The notes under the pieces are model-generated. The model saw nothing but the letters and a program-made list of their open reading frames with translations, ran no database searches and was not told the DNA's origin. This document shows positions 61,459-64,000 of a stretch of DNA of 64,000 bases, one piece after another. Origin of the DNA: Sulfurimonas sediminis (GTDB lineage: Bacteria > Campylobacterota > Campylobacteria > Campylobacterales > Sulfurimonadaceae); NCBI RefSeq assembly GCF_014905115.1, contig NZ_CP041235.1:2108001-2172000 (forward strand), in the 5' to 3' direction. Each line of letters begins with the position of its first letter. Position 1 is the stretch's first letter. The position numbers were made by a program, and so were the translations under genes.

Positions 61459-62295
61459 TTATTTTGGGAGTCTAATAATGTTGATGTCAGCATTGTCACG
61501 CAGACGTGCAAAATAGTCACTTAAGACCGCCTCACGTTTTTCAGCCATAATCGCATTGACAATCTGTGGCTTGAGTTTTTCAAAATCCACTTTTGTTGGT
61601 TTTGTTGTCGACTTTACATAACAACACATAAAACCGCCTCTGCCGTCAGGCAGAACAGGTGTGAAATGGTCTGGGGGTGTCTTTTCCAGTATCGCCGCAA
61701 GCTGTGGCGAAATTTTATTATAAGGAAGAACCTGTTCTTGTGTTTTAACATCCGGTGAATAGAACATCGGATTGTCTATTTTTTCCTGCAGTCGGCTTTT
61801 GTCTTTTGATTCGTTTATGATGACGGAAAAAGATTCAGGATGGTTAAATTCTTTTTTATGCAGTTCATAATACTCTTTTAACTCTTCATCAGTCGGTTCG
61901 GAGAGAGATGACATTGCAATGGCTGCATAAAGTTTTTGGCTTAAAATCTTCTGTTTTATTTTTTCTTTGAACTCTGTAGAGCTCAAGCCGCTTTGCTCTC
62001 TCACAGCATCATACAACTGGCTGATTGTCAATCCGTTTGCTTCGGCCATTTTTTTAATATCATCATACACTTCCGTACTCGAAACCGAAATATCTCTTTT
62101 GGCAATTTCAAGCGCTTCAAGTTTTTTACGGATAAGGATGTCGGACGCTTTTTTTGCATCTATATGCGCCTGCTGCATCTCTTTTTCAATATCGAGCAGA
62201 GTAATTGCTTTATCCTCTACAACAATTGCGACACCGTCATAGACTTCTGCATTTACCAGGCTTGAAAGCATCAGTAATACGAGTAATTTAAACAT
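61459..62295 (-). CDS. SurA/PEB4-type periplasmic chaperone
   Basis: 278 aa. Signal peptide (about 1-16), an N-terminal helical chaperone part with VYDGVAIVVEDKAITLLDIEKE and a PpiC/rotamase-like region in the second half (EYYELHKKEFNHPESFSV). Similar to the Campylobacter PEB4-like and SurA proteins that guide outer-membrane proteins. A rotamase core is not fully conserved, so activity is unsure. Confidence 0.8.
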   Translation of the reverse strand: MFKLLVLLMLSSLVNAEVYDGVAIVVEDKAITLLDIEKEMQQAHIDAKKASDILIRKKLEALEIAKRDISVSSTEVYDDIKKMAEANGLTISQLYDAVREQSGLSSTEFKEKIKQKILSQKLYAAIAMSSLSEPTDEELKEYYELHKKEFNHPESFSVIINESKDKSRLQEKIDNPMFYSPDVKTQEQVLPYNKISPQLAAILEKTPPDHFTPVLPDGRGGFMCCYVKSTTKPTKVDFEKLKPQIVNAIMAEKREAVLSDYFARLRDNADINIIRLPK

Positions 62296-62390
62296 AAAAA
62301 TCCATTTTGTTAATTTTAATAGAGTATTTTACCAACCTTTAACCAACAATTGCCTAAAATTGTAAGAAACTTCTTACATAAGGCACAATC

Positions 62391-63779
62391 ATGGTTGTTA
62401 CTCGTTTTGCTCCATCTCCTACAGGCTATCTGCATATCGGCGGTTTACGCACGGCTCTTTTTTCTTATCTGTGGGCAAGAAAAAACAATGGAAAGTTTCT
62501 TCTTCGCATTGAAGATACCGACAAAGCAAGAAATTCGCAAGAGGCAACAGAAGCAATTTTAAAAGCATTCCAATGGCTCGGGCTTGAAGCTGACGGAGAA
62601 ATCACTTACCAGAGCAAACGCGAAGATATATACAAAAAATACATACAGCAGCTGCTTGATGAGGGCAAAGCCTACAAATGTTACATGAGCAAAGAAGAGT
62701 TAGACGCACTTAGGGAAACACAAATGGCAAATAAAGAGCGCACAAAATATGACGGAAGATACCGTGATTTTACAGGAACTCCACCAGAGGGAGTCGAGCC
62801 TGTTATACGCATAAAAGCACCTCTAAGCGGTGAAATAATCGTGCATGACGGTGTCAAAGGAGATATCTCTTTTCAAGCAGAAGATATTTTGGATGATTTT
62901 GTCATTGCCCGTGCTGACGGTTCTCCTACCTATAACTTTGTCGTGGCAATAGACGATGCTTTAATGGGTGTCAATGAAGTGATTCGAGGCGATGACCACC
63001 TCTCAAATACCCCCAAACAAATCGTCGTTTATGAAGCGCTCGGATTTGATGTTCCGAAATTTTATCATGTGCCTATGATTCACAATGCCCAGGGCAAAAA
63101 GCTCTCAAAACGTGACGGTGCGACAGATGTTATGGCATACAAAGAGATGGGGTATCTGCCACAGGCACTGCTCAATTTTCTTGTGCGTCTTGGCTGGAGC
63201 CACGGAGATCAGGAAATTTTTTCGATGGATGAAATGAAAGAGCTGTTTGATCCAAAAGACATCAACAAATCAGCCTCTATTTACAATACGGAAAAACTCG
63301 ATTGGCTCAACGCCCACTACATCAAAAACACACCCAATGAGGAACTCACAGAACTGCTCACTGATTTTGGCGTAGTATTAAGTTCACACGATAAAAAAGA
63401 GATTTTACTCGATGCCCTTAAAGAGCGGGCAAAAACCCTCAAAGAACTGTCAACACTTATCAATGAGATAGTGACAACACCTCAGTCATATGATGAAAAA
63501 GCTGTCAAAAAAGCCTTCAAAGGCAATGCGATTGAAATTCTTGAAACATTTGCCAACAAGCTTGATGCAGCAAAAGAGCTGCACCTGCCAAGTGATTATC
63601 ATCATGTGATGGAAACAGTTGTCAATGAAATGGAAATCGGGTTTGGCAAGATAGGCAATCCTCTGCGTGTCGCACTGCTGGGTAAAATGAGCGGTCCGGG
63701 ACTTGATGTCGTTATGTCTGTCATCGGAAAAGATGAAACCATCTTGCGTATTGCAAGAGCCATAGAAGCCAATATATAA
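62391..63779 (+). CDS. gltX: glutamyl-tRNA synthetase
   Basis: 462 aa class I synthetase: FAPSPTGYLHIGGLRTAL (HIGH) and GKKLSKRDGATDVMAY (KMSKS variant), with DDFVIARADGSPTYNFV between. Epsilonproteobacteria often have two such enzymes, one for tRNA-Glu and one that misacylates tRNA-Gln; which this is cannot be told. The gene ends in a hairpin terminator. Confidence 0.93.
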   Translation: MVVTRFAPSPTGYLHIGGLRTALFSYLWARKNNGKFLLRIEDTDKARNSQEATEAILKAFQWLGLEADGEITYQSKREDIYKKYIQQLLDEGKAYKCYMSKEELDALRETQMANKERTKYDGRYRDFTGTPPEGVEPVIRIKAPLSGEIIVHDGVKGDISFQAEDILDDFVIARADGSPTYNFVVAIDDALMGVNEVIRGDDHLSNTPKQIVVYEALGFDVPKFYHVPMIHNAQGKKLSKRDGATDVMAYKEMGYLPQALLNFLVRLGWSHGDQEIFSMDEMKELFDPKDINKSASIYNTEKLDWLNAHYIKNTPNEELTELLTDFGVVLSSHDKKEILLDALKERAKTLKELSTLINEIVTTPQSYDEKAVKKAFKGNAIEILETFANKLDAAKELHLPSDYHHVMETVVNEMEIGFGKIGNPLRVALLGKMSGPGLDVVMSVIGKDETILRIARAIEANI

Positions 63780-63789
63780 TGGCTTCTAT
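63762..63789 (+). terminator. rho-independent terminator of gltX
   Basis: A 10-bp stem ATAGAAGCCA/TGGCTTCTAT with an 8-base loop, overlapping the gltX stop codon and followed by ATTTTAG. Confidence 0.7.
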
Positions 63790-63792
63790 ATT

Positions 63793-64000
63793 TTAGTTTG
63801 TCTCCGGTAAAAGAGGTACTGTTACGATATCTTGCGATAATTTTCCGGTTAGAGACTCTAAAAAAAGATAAATACTTTGCGTTTCCTCTTGTGATAAATC
63901 TACCCCTAACTGTACCTTTGCCATTATTTTGACAGCTTCTTTCAATGATGTGACACTGCCATCATGAAAGTAAGGGGAAGTCATGGCAATATTTCTGAGT
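63793..64000 (-). CDS. cytochrome c peroxidase-type protein (partial, N-terminus off the window)
   Basis: C-terminal 68 residues only; the frame is open to the window edge. The segment LRNIAMTSPYFHDGSVTSLKEAV then KVQLGVDLSQEE matches the C-terminal signature of diheme cytochrome c peroxidases, with the same layout as the gene at 37401 (APYFHDGRTYDLKKAV). No heme motif is within view, so it may be a relative such as MauG. Confidence 0.8.
   Translation of the reverse strand, partial: LRNIAMTSPYFHDGSVTSLKEAVKIMAKVQLGVDLSQEETQSIYLFLESLTGKLSQDIVTVPLLPETN

Overview
The window looks like a chromosomal segment of a Campylobacterota (Epsilonproteobacteria) member close to Sulfurimonas or Sulfuricurvum. 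This rests on gene content and order, not on a database search. The DNA is AT-rich. The order cco cluster / carA / DUF507 / MotE-like / FliJ-like / purA is a block I recall from Campylobacter and relatives. The nos cluster has the epsilonproteobacterial form: clade II NosZ with a C-terminal cytochrome domain, NosB, NosD, NosG, two NosC cytochromes, NosH, NosF, NosY, NosL. No rRNA genes, CRISPR array or prophage were seen.

Layout. 1-4.7 kb: cbb3 oxidase operon (ccoNOQP, DUF4006, a 29-aa peptide, a TPM-like membrane protein, FixH-like), all minus strand. 4.9-10.9 kb: carA, DUF507, MotE-like, FliJ-like, purA, HisZ-like and a class V aminotransferase, minus strand. 10.9-14 kb: uppP, a 30-aa ORF, rdgB, an MFS exporter. 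14-25.7 kb: denitrification region, with nosZ, nosB, nosD, nosG, nosC1, nosC2, nosH, nosF, nosY, nosL on the minus strand, followed by a PAS protein, a second NosD-like gene and a convergent second NosL. 25.8-29 kb: a membrane sensor-like protein, a Crp/Fnr regulator, a small periplasmic protein and two YeeE/YedE proteins. Three Fnr-type palindromes with the same spacing to a -10 box precede nosZ, nosB and the regulator unit. 29.1-33.2 kb: infC, thrS, ilvD. 33.3-33.9 kb: five tRNA genes (Gly, Leu, Cys, Ser, Ala). 33.9-41.2 kb: thioredoxin-fold protein, DUF4116-like lipoprotein, hrpB, cytochrome c peroxidase, a PAS-PAS-GGDEF-EAL protein. 41.2-44.5 kb: an rplT tail remnant, a chemoreceptor, rplT, rpmI. 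44.8-46.2 kb: an insertion sequence of the IS256-variant (zinc-ribbon) type lying between two truncated-looking genes. 46.3-50.3 kb: outer-membrane barrel and a 983-aa lipoprotein. 50.6 kb: SRP RNA.

50.7-59 kb is the most interesting functional unit: a peptidoglycan-sugar recycling cluster. It holds an exported NagZ-amidase fusion, an SSS-family symporter, anhydro-MurNAc kinase (AnmK), an APH-type sugar kinase (AmgK-like), a MurU-like nucleotidyltransferase and a MltB-like lytic transglycosylase. Together they would cut muropeptides in the periplasm, import the sugar and rebuild UDP-MurNAc. A 155-bp palindrome and a RHH/RelE toxin-antitoxin pair lie inside it, and a double-hairpin repeat forms the end of the AmgK-like gene. 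59-64 kb: DUF1931 protein, two GAF proteins, ArsC-like, dCMP deaminase, SurA-like chaperone, gltX and a partial peroxidase.

Two window-wide signals stand out. First, the palindrome TTACATGTAA occurs 14 times, 11 of them as TTACATGTAAAG read in the direction of the host gene, nine 10-mers falling between 51 and 59 kb. Second, four genes (carA, purA, nosH, the transposase) are each broken by one surplus base in an A/T run, which points to consensus errors more than to decay.
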